Positions 1 through 11,597 of a stretch of 64,000 bases of DNA are shown in pieces. Both the position numbers and the translations under genes were made by a program. The DNA lies in assembly GCA_016802295.1 (NCBI GenBank), contig JAESIW010000180.1:1305619-1369618 (forward strand), given 5' to 3'. The notes below the pieces were generated by a model. It did no database searches. It saw only the letters and a list, made by a program, of their open reading frames with translations, and had not been told where the DNA came from. Source of the stretch: Brachionus rotundiformis (lineage: Eukaryota > Rotifera > Eurotatoria > Ploima > Brachionidae). Position 1 is the first letter of the stretch; each line of letters opens with the position of its first letter.

Positions 1-3000
1 TTTTCGAAATTAATTCAAGTTTATCTGAACAGATTTCTGGAATAAATCTAAATTTAAATATTTCAAAATAAATAAAAGATACACAATCTAAAAAGCCATA
101 TATTTTAAGAAATAAATAAACCACTTTGAGATTCATTTCTTCGAAAAATAGAAACATTAAAGATAAAAAATAATTAAAGATTCAAATTTAGTATTATTTT
201 TTATTTTTAAACTTTCTTGTTTGATTAGAATAGCTGTTGATGTTGGAGTTAGTAGAAAATACGATCAGATTTGAGAAAATTTGATATTAATTTAAATAAA
301 AAATGCTATTAACACAATCTCACAAAAATCGTTTGACTAATTAGTCGAAAATTATAAAAATTAGGATAAAGATGTTTTCTTAGTTTTAAAAAATTACAAA
401 TTGTGTAAAATTAATTCCTATTATTAAATCAAGTATCTCAAATTAATTATTATATACAGTCCAAAATTTGTTAAAAAAATCATAACTCATAATTACCAAT
501 TGTCATCTTAAATATGTCAATTGAACAATAACTATTGCATTAGTTCGAAATAGAAGTTTATTTATTTAATTTTATTGTATTTTAGTTAAAGATGAAAAGT
601 TAGTAAAAATGAGCTAAAACGGTTCTTTAGAATCGTTTAATATATTGTTTAATTTTTAGTATCCAAAAATATTAGGTTTCTGGTAATAAAGTTTAACAAA
701 TAACTCGATTCAAGATTTTACACGAAATAAGAATCTTATAATTAATATACCACAATGAACAATTATAAGTATCTTGAATTTTTAAGCTTTTTATTTTTTG
801 TAGGTAAATTGCCAGTATTAATAGTTTGAATTTTATCTGTTTAATTAGTGGAATGGTTAATCTGCATCTTTAATTAAGATTGTGTTCAGCTTTTACCAAA
901 TCCTTTTGGAAAGCTTTCAATTAAACAATACCAAAAAAGAACTTTTTGATCTTTTTGATTTTTGAATTTTTTGATCGATGGTAAATGATGGTTTTCTTTT
1001 TATGTAAGCTATATGAAATGTAATATTTGTTTAGATTAACAAATGAAAAATTCATAAGTATTTGACTTCCTTTTTTATCATTTTTTAAATATGATAAAAC
1101 TGAATAATTTTAGGTTTTTTATTTTAATAATTAACTCCAAAATATCAAAAAAGAGGCCCGTGACACAAAAATTACCATTTTATTCTATTCTTTACCTATT
1201 AATAATAATAAAATAAGTAATTACTGATTTTAAAAAAATTTATTTGATTTACTTTTTCTTATCAACTTTCGGATTTCATGAATTTATTTCTTAAATTAAA
1301 ATATTTTTTTAGCGCATTTTAAAATAACATATCAGTGATTTATTATTTCTAAACTGAATATAATGTTTTATTAATTTGCAATAAGCTTTTACCAAATAAA
1401 AATAAGATGATTAAGTCCTTAGAAATTCAGTAGGAAATATGAAGACTATTAAATTAAAAGAGAAAATTAAAAATAATCAATACTCGAAGGTAATATTTGT
1501 TTAGATAATTTTAAAATTATACGTTTTACTTTTGACTAATTAATTAAAACTTTCTTTGAAAATAATTAATTAGTAATGAGTAGGAATTGTTCACAAATGA
1601 ATTAACAAAGACAAAATTAAATTATTATAATCATTATTAGTTATAGTGACATGTTACCATAAAAAATAAGAAAATAGTTTTTTTTTTAGAAATTATCTCT
1701 CAAATATGATCGAAACTAAAATTTATCTGGTCTTGAGCTACTTCTATTTTGGAAATGCTTATGAAGTGACAACTTAAGATTAGAAGATAATTTTCTCATA
1801 TCAATTTCCTTTGAAAGCTTGGACCAAAATTAGCAGTATTTTATCTACGAACCATGTCATTGATAATTTGAAAAATATTTTAAAAATTTTACTTTTAACA
1901 TAAATTTTTTTGGAATATGAAGCTTAATTACTCGACTTTAGTAAAAGTAAATTTTTTGGATACATTTTGGATGTACTTTTAATATCTAAATTAGTTTGAA
2001 AATATGGTTCTTATAACAGTTAATCTATTTCGAGGAATTGAGTGCTTAGAAATTAAAAAACATAAAAATTAAACTTGTCTGCTCAATGTCAGATGGTTAG
2101 GAATAGATGGCTAAATTAGGTTCACATTCTTCCAATAGATATCTGTTTATTTGCAGAAACTTAATACATTTAATCATCAATTCAATTTATGGTTCTCGTT
2201 GTTGCTTTAAGGAAGCAATTTTTTAATATTAGATTTCATGGTAAGGATGCAAATTGATAAGGCAATAGATTAAGAGTTTGATTTATTTATCGAAAAAGAC
2301 GAATTATAGCAAATAAAAAATGTGTTGTACACAGTCATAAAGTCAGAGTCAAGTCATTTGGCATTTTTTTTTGATAAGAAATTAAAATTTTTAGTTTTTT
2401 AGTCTTATTTCAGTAATTTAGTCATTAAATAGAAGAAACTTGCTTCTTTTTCTATCTAAAATTATCCTTTATTCGAATTATTTATTTACAAAAAATTGTA
2501 TTTTTTAAAAGAAAATTCATTTGAAAATTTATCATTCAAATAAAGTGACTCAATAAAAGAAAGAAAGGTCTTTGGCAGGAAAAATGCATGTTCTACGAAA
2601 AATGTGTATGCATTTTTCTTGTTTCTAATAAAAGATAATAAAAGCCCAAGATCCTTGTATCTTTTTTATTACATCATATTTCAAAAAAAATAACCTAGTA
2701 AATTTAGCTAACTCTGAGACAAAAAATGTGACACTGTCAATTTTTGAATTAAATTTTTCTTTCGATGTCAAAAAAAACTTAACAAAAAGGCAAAAATTTA
2801 AATTTGAATAAACAAAAATGCATGGCAAAGAACAAATTCAAACTAGATTGACTATCCACGTTAAGAAATATTTCTCCCGCTCACTGACTCATCTAATACA
2901 AGTCTCGAACACGGTCAGGTATATCGCTAAGCCATGTTCAGTTAAATACTGTAAAGACTGTTTTGTTTGTAACCGTGTAAGAAATGAAGCTAAAAACGAT

Positions 3001-3487
3001 GAGCAAAATAAAAACAAAAATCAATTCATTTATTATAATAATTTATAAACGAATCTAAACTTTATAAATCGCAGTTGTTCTATATCGTTCGCTGCTTTCC
3101 ACAATCTTCATTTCATATATTTCTAATCATTTCGTTTAAAAACACGCTTCTCTTTGTATTCCTCCACTTTTGTTTTGAATCTTATTTCTATTTCTCTCTC
3201 TTTCTCTCTTTTTTTCTCACTTATTATTTCCATTACGTAAAACGTAAACCTCTATGTGCACGTATAGAACAAAGTAAGCTTAACTCGATGAAAAATTTTG
3301 CAATCAAAGATCTAAAAATACCCAAACCCCTTGGTTTAGCCGAGTAAATCTTTGAATGCAGCCTTGATTGCAAATTTCACAACATCCTTTAATAAACTTA
3401 CTTTAATAAAAAACATTAATAAACGTTTTTAAATTAAAATTTTTTATTTTTCTGATTTTGTTAAAAAAATTTAGTTTGTTAAATAAA
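1..3487. other. Gene-poor AT-rich flank and CPEB upstream region
   Basis: No coding region with family resemblance or codon bias is visible on either strand. Short open frames near 2.8-3.35 kb look like chance. The stretch from about 2820 to 3350 is less AT-rich than the rest and includes a pyrimidine tract of TCTC repeats (about 3190-3225), so it may hold the promoter and 5' untranslated exon of the CPEB gene that starts at 3488. A TTTAG acceptor-like site lies just before that start (about 3468-3472), consistent with either cis-splicing of a 5' UTR exon or trans-splicing; the sequence alone does not decide. Confidence 0.5.
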
Positions 3488-6400
3488 ATGGACATAAAGT
3501 CTTCGTGCGACGTCGAGTTGGAGCATAAGTCGGACGCAGAGGCCAAGTTGGAGGAGACACAGTCATTGTCGTCTTCATCGTCGCCGAACAACGACACCGA
3601 GGCGGCCAAGTCGGCCGAAGAGCCGACCCAGCTGGCCGACTTGATGCAGCAGATCGAGTCCCAACAACTGCACCAGCAATTAGTCAACGCGCTGCTCAAT
3701 CCGAGCGCTCAGCAAAATTCGAGCCTGCTGGCGGCGATGATGGCCGCGACCAAGTCACCCAACCAGAAGTGGCAGCCCCAATTGTCCAATGTGTGGCAAA
3801 ACGCGCTCAACGCCGCATCCCAGTCGCCGGCTTCGTCCTCGTCTTCGGCCTCTTCAACTTCCAACACCCCGCAGCCGATCCAGAAATCTCAAAACAAGCC
3901 CAAGACAAGCACCATCAAAACGCCCAACATAAACATGACCAGCGCGGCGCTCTTGTCCTCGCTAGCCGCCTCCAACAACTCGATCGGCTCCACCATGCAG
4001 CAAGCGCTCAACTCGCTCTACTCGCCGCAACAGCTGCTCAAGTCGGCCAGCGTCAACCTTGCCAGTCCTTCTCTCAACAAGTCCCAGTCAGGCTCACAGC
4101 GCTCTCTGGTCAACTCGAGCATATACCAGCTCCAGAACGCGGCGCCGGCCTCCTCTTCTGCATCGTCGCCGACCTCATCTCTCCACAACATAACCCAATC
4201 GGCCAACACCACCACCAACAACAACAATCCAATTCTTTCCTCAAACAATCTCAATCTAATCGACGAAAATCTGTCCAATTCCGCATCGATTAATTCACTT
4301 CAGGCCGCTCTGGCGTCTCTCAACATCAACAACTCCCAACAGCAGCAGACAAATCAGCAAGACGAATTGAGCAGTTTGCTCAACAACCAATTCTTACTGG
4401 ACCTTATCAGACAAGACCCTTCTCAAATTGAAAATGTCCTAAAATGTAAACATTTAAAAACAAAAATTATCTTTCCTTATTCTTTTAATTTTAATTAATT
4501 TCTTGATTAATTTTGAACATTTGATTAGAAAATTTTTAGTCATTGTGAATCGTAGGTAGAAAAAAAAACCACTACAAATATTTGAGATTTACACGACGGT
4601 TTTTGGAAAGTTGTGGAAATTTTTAAGCTGGCAAAGTATGTTTCATCCAAACCCAGTCTATCCAAAAACTGTTTAATTTTATTTAAATAATTTTCTTATT
4701 ATCTGCAGAGTTTTTGCAGAGACTGATTTAGTGACATTCGTTGTGCCAGCTGATAGAATTAGCAGAACGGCTTGCGGACCTTTCCAAAAACTGTCATGCA
4801 AATTTAAAATTTTTGGATTTTTTTTTGTTCCAAATTCATTTACTTTTTAAATTTGGATAATGTTATTATGTTCAAAAAAATTATTTAATTGAGGTATTGT
4901 CTACAATTATCCAAATCTGTGTGTGCATTTGAGCAACGAGAACTACAAAAATGATGTAGTTATTGGAATAAAATTACACAAATTTTGTGCATATATTTGA
5001 CTGAACCAGTCTTGGACCTTTTGAAAAAAAGTCATCTAAATTTTTAATTTTTGTTATGCTTTTTTTTGTGTTCCAAAATTCACAATGGCACTAATTTTCT
5101 CATCTGAACCATATGCTATTTAAATTTGGCTAGTTTTATCAGAATTTTGACTAAATTTTTGACATGATTGAATGAGGTATTCACTAGTGGCTAGTGCAGT
5201 TCATCAAGGGGGAGGGTGTATTAAAAATTAAGAAGTATAATTTTAATGGTATACAATTGATTATTGATAATAATCGAAAAGATAATTGTTGATTAAAAAA
5301 ATTAAGCTAATGTATTTTAAGTAATTAAGAAAGAATTTTATTTTAAATTGTTGTGGTTAGGATACCAGTCTAAAATGAATGACCAATTTTTGAACCACAT
5401 GGGACTCGGGCAGGTCAAGAGAGGATAATTTAAGTCAATATTACAAAATATTTCAAAATGGGTAAATCTTGGACACTTTTGACCACTAGATAATAAAAAA
5501 CACATTTTAATATTGTTATTTCGGTGTAAGCTCAAAACTTTAAGTATTTATTATCAATGATAAATATAATATTTTGATTAGATTGCTAAGATAAGGATCA
5601 ATACATAAATTAAAAGTTAAAATAATTTTTATAATTTTATTTTTATTCTAAAGTTAAAAATTTGGTTCAAATGCCTGATGATAACACCGGTGCTTCGACG
5701 TCATCAGGTCTGCCATCGACCTCCAGTGCCAATCTAATTGACGAATTACAGCAACAGTTTGACCAAACAGTGCCGGCTAATTTGGTGGCAGCAGCTGTAG
5801 CGGCCGCGACCAATCAGCACCAATTTTCCTCGAATTCTTTTTTGGCTCGAAATTCTGGTCGAACGAGCGCACAACAAAACGCTCACATGGCAAACCAGAA
5901 CCAGTACCATGCAAACACGGCCAATCAATTCAACATTCAGTCACTAAAGCATCAACTAGGTGCCAATTTTTTGAATCAACAGCAGTTCTTTGCCAATCAG
6001 CAACAACCCAACATGACACTAAACATAAACCAACTGGCCCAGCATCAAAACGCTCTTCAGCTCCTGCAATCATCCAATTTGAACTCACAATTTCCAGACT
6101 ATCACGAGGAGCGCTTCTCGCGAAAAGTGTTCGTAGGCGGTTTACCGCCAGATATAGACGAAGACGAAATAGTGACCCATTTCCGTCGATACGGAAATTT
6201 GATTGTTGACTGGCCACACAAAGCCGAGTCCAAGTCCTACTTCCCGCCAAAGGGATACGCGTTTCTTATCTTCCAAGAGGAACGAAGCGTTCAGGAGCTA
6301 ATCGAACAGTGCGTCATGGACGATGGCAAATTGTACATGGTTGTAAGCAGTCCGAGCATGAAGGACAAGCCGGTGCAAATACGTCCATGGTGCTTGGCCG

Positions 6401-6891
6401 ACTCGGACTTTGTAATGGACGGCTCGCAGCCTCTGGACCCCCGCAAGACCATATTTGTCGGTGGTGTGCCAAGACCGCTCAAGGCCATAGAACTAGCTAT
6501 GATTATGGACCGGTTCTATGGCGGTGTTTGCTACGCCGGCATTGACACCGACCCGGAGCTCAAATATCCCAAGGGCGCCGGACGGGTCGCCTTCTCCAAC
6601 CAGCAGTCGTACATAGCTGCCATTAGCGCTCGTTTCGTGCAGCTACAGCACGGCGAGATCGACAAGCGCGTCGAAGTCAAACCCTACGTACTTGACGATC
6701 AGATGTGTGACGAGTGCCAAGGGGTCCGCTGTGGTGGCAAGTTTGCCCCATTTTTCTGCGCCAATGTAACTTGTTTACAATATTATTGTGAAGCTTGCTG
6801 GGCAACGATTCACACTCGTCCTGGCCGCGAGTACCACAAACCGCTAGTCAAAGAGGGCGCTGACCGGCCAAGACCGCTTCCTTACAAATAA
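3488..6891 (+). CDS. CPEB: CPEB2-4/Orb2-type cytoplasmic polyadenylation element-binding protein
   Basis: Two exons, 3488-4445 and 5654-6891, join in phase (AAA T + TT) to give about 731 residues. CPEB proteins bind U-rich 3' UTR elements and control poly(A) tail length and translation of stored mRNAs in germ cells and neurons. The N-terminal ~470 residues are low-complexity, rich in S, Q, N and A. RRM1 starts near residue 475 (KVFVGGLPPDIDEDE), with the CPEB-specific insertion and RNP1 KGYAFLIF; RRM2 starts near 584 (KTIFVGGVPRPLKAIE). The C-terminal ZZ-type zinc domain (about 671-714) keeps its Cys/His ligands, ending in HKPLVKEGADRPRPLPYK. RRM and zinc sequences match the CPEB2/3/4 (Orb2) branch rather than CPEB1. 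The exons are clearly more GC-rich than neighbouring genes. An upstream non-coding exon is possible. Confidence 0.95.
4446..5653 (+). other. CPEB intron with diverged direct repeat
   Basis: This 1.2-kb intron (GTAAAC donor, TTCTAAAG acceptor) contains two diverged copies of a unit, about 4776-4905 and 5015-5185. Both run from a GGACCTTT...AAAA..GTCAT start, through a poly-T stretch and GTTCCAAA, to TTTAAATTTGG and a closing GAGGTATT. No coding sequence is seen in it. Confidence 0.5.
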
Positions 6892-7934
6892 ATCTCAAGG
6901 ATATATGTATAAAACAGATCTTTAAACATAAAAAAAGGGACACACTGATTATAATTTTTTAAAATGTTTTTTTTTTTTGACTTTCTTTAGGAACTTTTTT
7001 AGTTTTTAGTTTTTTGATACATTTTTTTCAGAGTTTTCAGGACCTTTTTTTAATAAAATTTCTTCCGGTTTTTTTTTGTGGAAATTTCTGTCTTTCTTTC
7101 GAGTCAAGGCCATTTATTATTAATTATATTTTTTTTTTTTTGTTGAGTAATTTTTTTTAAAAAGCCAAACCAAACCAAAAAACAAGAATGAAAATGTAAA
7201 TTTTTTTAAAATCTCGATTTGTCTATTTTTGTTAGTCTCAAGTCATAAAAGTTGCAATTGGAGTCCGTGTTCGGACAGCGGACGGTTTGATTTGTCCCAG
7301 AGCTAATTGAGTCGAATGCGGTACTTTGGAATTCGATTTTTACAATTTTAAAAAGGAAATTTATATTTTTAAGTCTTAGTTTAGTCATCTATTAAGTCAT
7401 TATATACACAACAAAAAACTTTTGGATTTATTTTTGATATTATTTTGAGAGAAAATTTTTTCACTTTTTCTTTTTTTGAAGCCAGTCATTCATACCATAG
7501 ATTGTTCCGTTTTTTTTCCAACCTTATATATGTATTTTTCTCAGTTCTATTTTTGACTTACAGCTGATTTAAATTGAAAGAATTTTTTTTAAAATTATTT
7601 TTTGAAATTTATTTCGTATAAAATTTTGAAATTTTTGAATAAAAATGTTTAAAATAAGAGATTTTTTTTTAAATCAGACAAACATCTGTTCGGACTCAAG
7701 ACCAAATTATGCTATCTTATCTCTGTTGTTTGAGATTGACAAATAATTCCAAAATGATTAAACTCTTACAATTAAAATAATATTTTCGCTTAAAATTCTT
7801 AGATAAAAATTTTTATCTTTTGACCTAAAATTTAATGGTTCTTATCTAAAAACGAATTTTATCTATGAGAATGAAAAAATTGATCAAATAATTCACTCTG
7901 ACAAATGTAACTTGATTCTTCACAAAAACAGAAT
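6892..7934. other. CPEB 3' flank / probable 3' UTR, U-rich
   Basis: Downstream of the CPEB stop the + strand is strongly T-rich with several runs of 8 to 12 T. A less AT-rich patch lies at about 7240-7340 and may be a conserved 3' UTR or a non-coding element. No open frame with family resemblance was found. Confidence 0.4.
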
Positions 7935-8310
7935 TAACTCTTAATCTTGGAAAAACCATCCCTTACCCAAACTCTGCAGTTTTTCTTGGCATTAAATTTA
8001 TGACCAAAATATTGATTTTAATAACCAAATTGACTTTATTCGGTCCAGATGTCAAGATAGAATAAATATCATTAAATTATCCCTCGTAAATCAATGGAAA
8101 TTTATAATTCACTTATTGGATCGATCATTTACCATAATTTTTTCATTCCAGGTCTTGCTTCAAGAACCAACATCTTTAATCCATTACCACCTTCAATATG
8201 ATTCTCCTAATGATGTATTACTTAACCTTCTAGACAATTCGACAATTGATGCAATTAATCAAACAATAAAAAAACTGTCTGTTTATTAAATACCTAAAAA
8301 ATTGTTTAAT
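7935..8310 (+). mobile_element. Decayed non-LTR retrotransposon (RT C-terminal part)
   Basis: Reading with frame changes, the + strand gives pieces typical of the region after the catalytic palm of Jockey/CR1-like LINE reverse transcriptases: an IPYPNSAVFLGIKF block, then RSRCQDRINIIKLSLVNQW, then a YHNFFIPG patch, then HYHLQYDSPNDVLLNLLDNS. Stops and frameshifts between the pieces show it is dead. Family assignment is by pattern only. Confidence 0.6.
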
Positions 8311-10299
8311 ACACTAGAATGCTTTAATATGGGCTCTTTCGAAGGGCTATGTAGAGGCCTCTTTCTACAACCCAATTCAAAACTAGACCCCTAAAAGCAC
8401 TTAACCAGTTTCAAGAATGGACAATTCAAATTTAATACAGTATCAAACTTTAAATTTTTTTACCATAATATTTAATTCTTTTTTTTTAAATTTCTGTTAT
8501 CTATGTAAATTTTTATATTCAAATTTGTCATAACAATTTCTCAAAAAACTTTCGAATTTAATTCGAATTTTGATAAAAGGAGTTTAATTACTCAAATACC
8601 ATGATGCTTATTTTAATAAAATATTCAAAAAATATATTGGCTAATAAAAAGAAAAGTATTAAAGAAAATAAAAAGAAAAGTGGTTCCGACGGCATTCATT
8701 CATGAAACTTCAGTCAAATATTGAACATATTCATTTATTGGAATTAGACAGCTCATTCCAAAAGTCAGTCTCGACCAACAGTATTTGATTTAGTAAAAAA
8801 TTATTTACATACTCAGAAGCACTTTTCAAGTCTATAAAAAATAGAATCAGCATGGAGGTACTCTTTCGGATTTTCTTGATCAGAAACTGTCTGTAAATCC
8901 TTTTTTTTGCATCACTAATATTTTTATATTTAGATAATTATATATATAATTTTTAATTTATTGGGTTTAAAATTGATCTAATAACTGAAGTACTAAATGG
9001 ATAAAAACGTGAAAATTATTAGTAGATTGATAACAGATATTATGACTATTAATTTTGGTATCAAAGTAGATATTTTTTTGTTTTAATTCATTTTAGAGTG
9101 TGCCTAAATTTTAAAAATCAGAAGATTTTAATCCCTGAGCAGTTATTACATATCTAGAATGATCAAAAATATATAATAGAACTAATGAGAACTATTGAGT
9201 AATATAATTTCATAAAATAAGATTTTTATTCAGTCATACAATTCAAAATTATTAAATTTAGTTTTAATTTATTTTCCTTTTTATACAACTTTTATAAGAT
9301 CAATTTATTAAGTAGCAACTAATAAGATTGATTAGAAAGGAAATTCGCTTTTTTGAGTGTTAGGATCAGTACAAGCGGACCGCAATCCGGCCAACCTTTC
9401 AGCAGGCTGTCTCGAATCTGGTATTTTATTAAATTTATTTTTTAATAAAAATAAAAAAATAAGCCAATGTATAAAGAATTTTTTTTTCAATTATTAAAAA
9501 AACAAAATGGACGTTATTGAAAAGAGTATTGAAAAAAATTTAAAATTAAAAATATATAAAATTTTGTTCTGTTGGTTTTTTAAATTCACAAAACCAAATA
9601 AAGTAATCTAACAAAATATCTTTTTTTTAATTAAGTTTTTTACATCCGCCAGAATTTAACACAGTCCGCTTTTAAGATCGTATTTTTATACGGTTCTAAA
9701 ATTTAGATACAACACTAGCCGCATCCAACACTACTTTTTTTGTGCATTTTAAAAAAATCAATTAATTGCCTCAAATTAATTGTGAGTTAATTTTAATATT
9801 TTAATTTCATGATTACATTTTTTATTTAAATTTAAAATTTTGTCTCAGCTTATAAAGGAAAATTATTAATTTAAAGTTTTATTGTTTAGACAACTTAAAT
9901 TTAATGATGAAAAAAATTAACAGACAGGTTTTAATAACAAAATTTCAAATTTAGATAAAAATGTAGAAGTGATCAAAAAATTGCCTATTTTACCAATCAA
10001 TTCATTATATCATCTTTTAAAAAAAAATTAAATCAATTTAACACCATCCGCAATTAATAAATAAATCTTTTTTAAAATGTTTATTAATTTAATTAATTTT
10101 TCAAAAATTAAAACAATTCCAAAAATATAACTTTAAAAGTAGCCAAAAAATAATTAAAACCAAAAATTTTAATTCTTTTGGCCTTCCCGGTTATAAAAGG
10201 GACGGTTTTTTTGTAAAAATATGTTTAAAATAAATGATGGCAAATTTTATTATTCCATATAAACTAAAATTGGTAAAAAACTTATCAAAAATTTTAGTC
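8311..10299. other. Intergenic, no gene seen
   Basis: AT-rich sequence without a credible gene. Two features stand out: a GC-richer patch at about 9355-9425 containing GCGGACCGCAATCCGGCC, and at about 9557 a motif (TTTTGTTCTGTTGGTTTTTT) that resembles one arm of the inverted-repeat element at 19709-19943. Confidence 0.4.
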
Positions 10300-11482
10300 T
10301 TATTCAACATAATTCCATATCTTAACAGTACCATCATCGCTACAAGATGCAAGAAGATTATTATGTACCGGGTTCCAGTCGACACAATTAACATCTTGAT
10401 CATGTGCATTAGTTTTATCAAATAACAAGGTAAGAGTCGGCTCATTTGGATCATTTGTTTCATTTTCCTGGAAAATATGAATCGAATTATCAGCACACGC
10501 AGTAGCAATAAGTCCATTAACTTTAGACCATTTGACGCTGTAGATTGTTCGGTTGTGGTATCCACTAATCGTTGAATAACAGCTCCAATTCGTATTTTTA
10601 TTAGTTTCTAATTTTTTTTGGTTAAAAAATGAATAAATTTTTAAAGAGTATATTTTTTACTTTCTGGATCCACTTTCCATAACTTTAAAGTTTTATCATC
10701 ACTACACGATATCAATTTTGTTCCACTGGGGTCAAAATCACTACTCCAAACAGTAGATTCATGTGATTCCAGGGTATCTGTGCAGACCCAATCGTCTACA
10801 TCTTGTTGAAACATTTTTATATTATTGTCATAGCTTGACGATACTAAAAGCTATAAAAAAGCCATAAAAAATTTCCTGAAAATTTCCAGAAATTACATTT
10901 TTCTGCGGGTGCCATAAAACATGCTTTACGTCCTGAGTATGACTAGTTAACACTGAGCTACACTCATATTCTTCATCTTCACTAACTAAATAGAAATAAT
11001 TTATAAATGTTTACAATGAGATTGAATAATATACCATCCCAGACCCATACACTTCTATCACGAGAACACGATGCTAAAAACTCACCATCAATTGACCATG
11101 CCGTACATTTTACTTCGTTTTCATGACCTTCTAAATTAGCAATTATTTCAAATTCAAATTCATTTTTTTGCTTCCAAATGACAATTGTGGTATCGAAACT
11201 GGCTGTGGCAAGTTTTTTCCCACACGGGCTCCAGCTGACCCATCGGATTGTTCGGCTATGGCCGTCAGACAAGGTTGCTCTACAATTCCATTTGTTAGAT
11301 CCATCATCCGACCAAATTTTAACATTATGATCGCCACCACATGATGCTAATAAATTACCTTTCGGATTCCAAGCCACACACCTTTATTTACAAGATTAAA
11401 CATTTAGCTTTAACTTTGCTGAATTAATAAACTACCAAACCATGTCGTCATGTCCCGAAAGCGTGGTCAGCAATTTTAGCAT
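10300..11482 (-). CDS. CIAO1: CIAO1, WD40 subunit of the cytosolic Fe-S targeting complex
   Basis: Five exons on the minus strand (11482-11436, 11381-11035, 10985-10897, 10850-10661, 10607-10300) join in phase to about 326 residues; the human protein has 339. CIAO1 is the seven-bladed WD40 propeller that, with CIAO2B and MMS19, delivers 4Fe-4S clusters to cytosolic and nuclear apoproteins. Diagnostic blocks are WNPKGNLLASCGGDHNVKIW, the SPCGKKLATASFD..VIWK repeat, LEGHENEVK, CSRDRSVWVWD, SHTQDVKHV and a final LLASCSDDGTVKIWNYVE. The start MLKLLTTLSGH matches the usual N-terminal blade. A TTAG site 10 nt before the ATG could be a 5' splice or trans-splice acceptor. The start lies only 115 nt beyond the CRYZ stop codon, in the same orientation. 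Confidence 0.95.
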
Positions 11483-11597
11483 TTTGTCTGCTAATTTTAA
11501 ATTTAAAAAATAAATGAAATAGATTTTACATTTGATTATCACTTGAACAATTAAGTGAATTGATTAAATAAAAAAATTAATTGAAATAAATAATTTA

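Noticed and set aside
2818..3048. 76-residue open frame with several cysteines (YCKDCFVCNRVR)
   Set aside because: It looked faintly like a zinc-binding fragment, but the spacing fits no family, there is no supporting splice partner, and it lies in the CPEB upstream region.
3769..4293. Long alternative frames over the CPEB first exon, on both strands
   Set aside because: They are shadows of the biased Ser/Gln/Ala codons of the real CPEB frame; similar shadows cover the KIF11, SLC16-like and NR2E exons.
8640..8890. Possible LINE RT piece on the minus strand (LFFIDLKSASEYVNNFLLNQ)
   Set aside because: Resembles the FxDLKKAFDxV motif, but the key residues are changed and no neighbouring motif could be read, so chance is not excluded.
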